Below, piece after piece: positions 59,216 through 60,000 of a stretch of 60,000 nt of DNA. Numbering within the stretch: position 1 is the stretch's first letter; each line of letters begins with the position of its first letter. This DNA is from Gnetum montanum (taxonomy: Eukaryota; Streptophyta; Gnetopsida; Gnetales; Gnetaceae): contig MNCI01035156.1 in the NCBI GenBank assembly GCA_015680685.1, positions 481,572 to 541,571 of the forward strand, read 5' to 3'. The notes under the pieces were generated by a model. It searched no databases and was not told the origin of the DNA. It saw only the letters and a list, made by a program, of their open reading frames with translations. Position numbers and translations under genes: made by a program.

Positions 59216-59831
59216 CTAACTCTAAGCTAAGCATTGCACAAGTTTTGAAAAGGATTTAACAACATAATAGCTATAAGATGACTTCAGATACATTGGAAAA
59301 TGTGCAAGCATTATTGTATTCATTGTACAATCATTTGTAATAATTGATTTCTTTATTACTCTTCATTATCTTATCATTTTGGGATTGTAAAGTGTGTTTT
59401 ATGTAATTGTACAAGGATCAACAAATTGAGTGGCAATCTTTCCTTGGAATTCTTATTCTTGTTGTCCTACGAGGTTGACTTCTTTGAACTTGTCAATATC
59501 CTATAGATTGAGTGTTGGTGCTATAGTATAACACTCCAATGAAAAGCTCAAGATTGTAAAGGCTATGGAAGCCTTGAAACCACATTTCCAAGCTTGATGG
59601 GACCTTCCACAGTTGAGTGATTGGTGCTATGGTACAACACTACAAAGTAAGGCTTGGCAACTATATAAGGTGTGGACCCTTCAACCACATTTTAAGAGCA
59701 ATAAATTCCAGATGTGTGCTTGCAATCTATCTTCCAAGTGTAGATTACCCATGTTGGGGAACCACATAAATTCATGTATGTGCTTTGTTTTATAAAGGTT
59801 CAATTTGAGAAACGTATTCATCTTCTTCCTT

Positions 59832-59857
59832 CCCCCCACCCACCCATCCCCTCCCCC
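59832..59857 (-). other. G-quadruplex-type tract at LTR end
   Basis: Plus-strand C runs of 6, 3, 3, 4 and 5 with one- or two-base spacers; on the minus strand this is five G runs with short loops. It lies 33 bases before the LTR end. Confidence 0.8.
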
Positions 59858-59892
59858 TTGGTGCCCCCTTTCTAAGTTCAACAATCCACAAG

Positions 59893-59905
59893 TGGTATTG
59901 GAGCC
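59893..59905 (+). other. Copia primer-binding site
   Basis: TGGTATTGGAGCC, two changes from the initiator-Met complement TGGTATCAGAGCC, two bases after the LTR end. The element continues beyond the window. Confidence 0.75.
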
Positions 59906-60000
59906 TAATATTCTTGCACTCTTCATTAATCTCCAAGATTGAACATTGAAAGGAACTTTCAACACTAGATATATACTTAGTCAAAAAGACTAATTGTCTT

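Larger units (their letters stand above)
58600..59890 (+). repeat. Copia 5' LTR (left end uncertain)
   Basis: Ends CCACA at 59890, directly before a primer site. A TATA-like 'actatataaggtg' lies at about 59660. It contains a diverged tandem duplication (about 59505-59605 and 59613-59700; both have 'ggtgctatagtataacact'-like starts and 'caaccacatttt'-like ends). The left boundary is a guess. Confidence 0.5.

Overview
This window looks like nuclear DNA of a vascular plant with a large, repeat-choked genome. A conifer-like seed plant is my guess, not something the sequence proves. I find no intact host gene. Almost everything recognisable is a decayed mobile element. The background is AT-rich and nearly every coding remnant is broken by stops. 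No rRNA, tRNA, CRISPR or bacterial-type feature was seen.

Region by region. 0-4.4 kb: featureless AT-rich DNA with a gypsy LTR fragment and the 3' tail of an RTE-like retroposon. 4.4-6.1 kb: a patch with many short tandem duplications, ending in an exon-like block cut by a Copia fragment (6.1-6.9 kb). 7.9-9.4 kb: an old LINE ORF2 remnant. 10.7-12.3 kb: a degenerate composite satellite. 13.2-13.7 kb: a Copia 3' end. 13.9-17.9 kb, minus strand: a probable endogenous caulimovirid (plant pararetrovirus). Its order is unknown ORF, promoter/leader, initiator-Met primer site, movement-protein-like region, coat-protein-like region. 18.0-24.9 kb, plus strand: a gypsy element with a tRNA-Asp-type primer site (G1), which cuts off the viral remnant. 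26.2-27.45 kb: exon-like blocks of an unrecognised host gene.

27.6-50.4 kb, minus strand: a chain of five Copia LTRs separated by full or deleted internal regions (A to E), so that neighbouring elements share LTRs. Internal region B carries an L1-type LINE (35.4-42.8 kb), GC-rich where its surroundings are AT-rich. It has a 13-base poly-A tail, a 14-bp target-site duplication, an ORF1, and a 1301-codon ORF2 holding six stops but no frameshift. Its 5' end is present twice, separated by gypsy-derived sequence and an ambiguous base, so an assembly chimera must be considered.

50.4-55.9 kb: a plus-strand gypsy LTR fragment and a second, internally deleted gypsy element on the minus strand (G2, same family as G1). 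55.9-57.3 kb: the 3' end of a plus-strand Copia element. 58.3-60 kb: short repeats leading into the 5' LTR and primer site of another plus-strand Copia element that runs off the window, with a strong G-quadruplex-type tract just before the primer site.

The elements are nested. G1 abuts the viral remnant, an RTE tail sits in a G1 LTR, the LINE sits in Copia B, and G2 abuts a Copia reverse transcriptase. That gives a relative insertion order. Of the coding elements, the LINE looks youngest.
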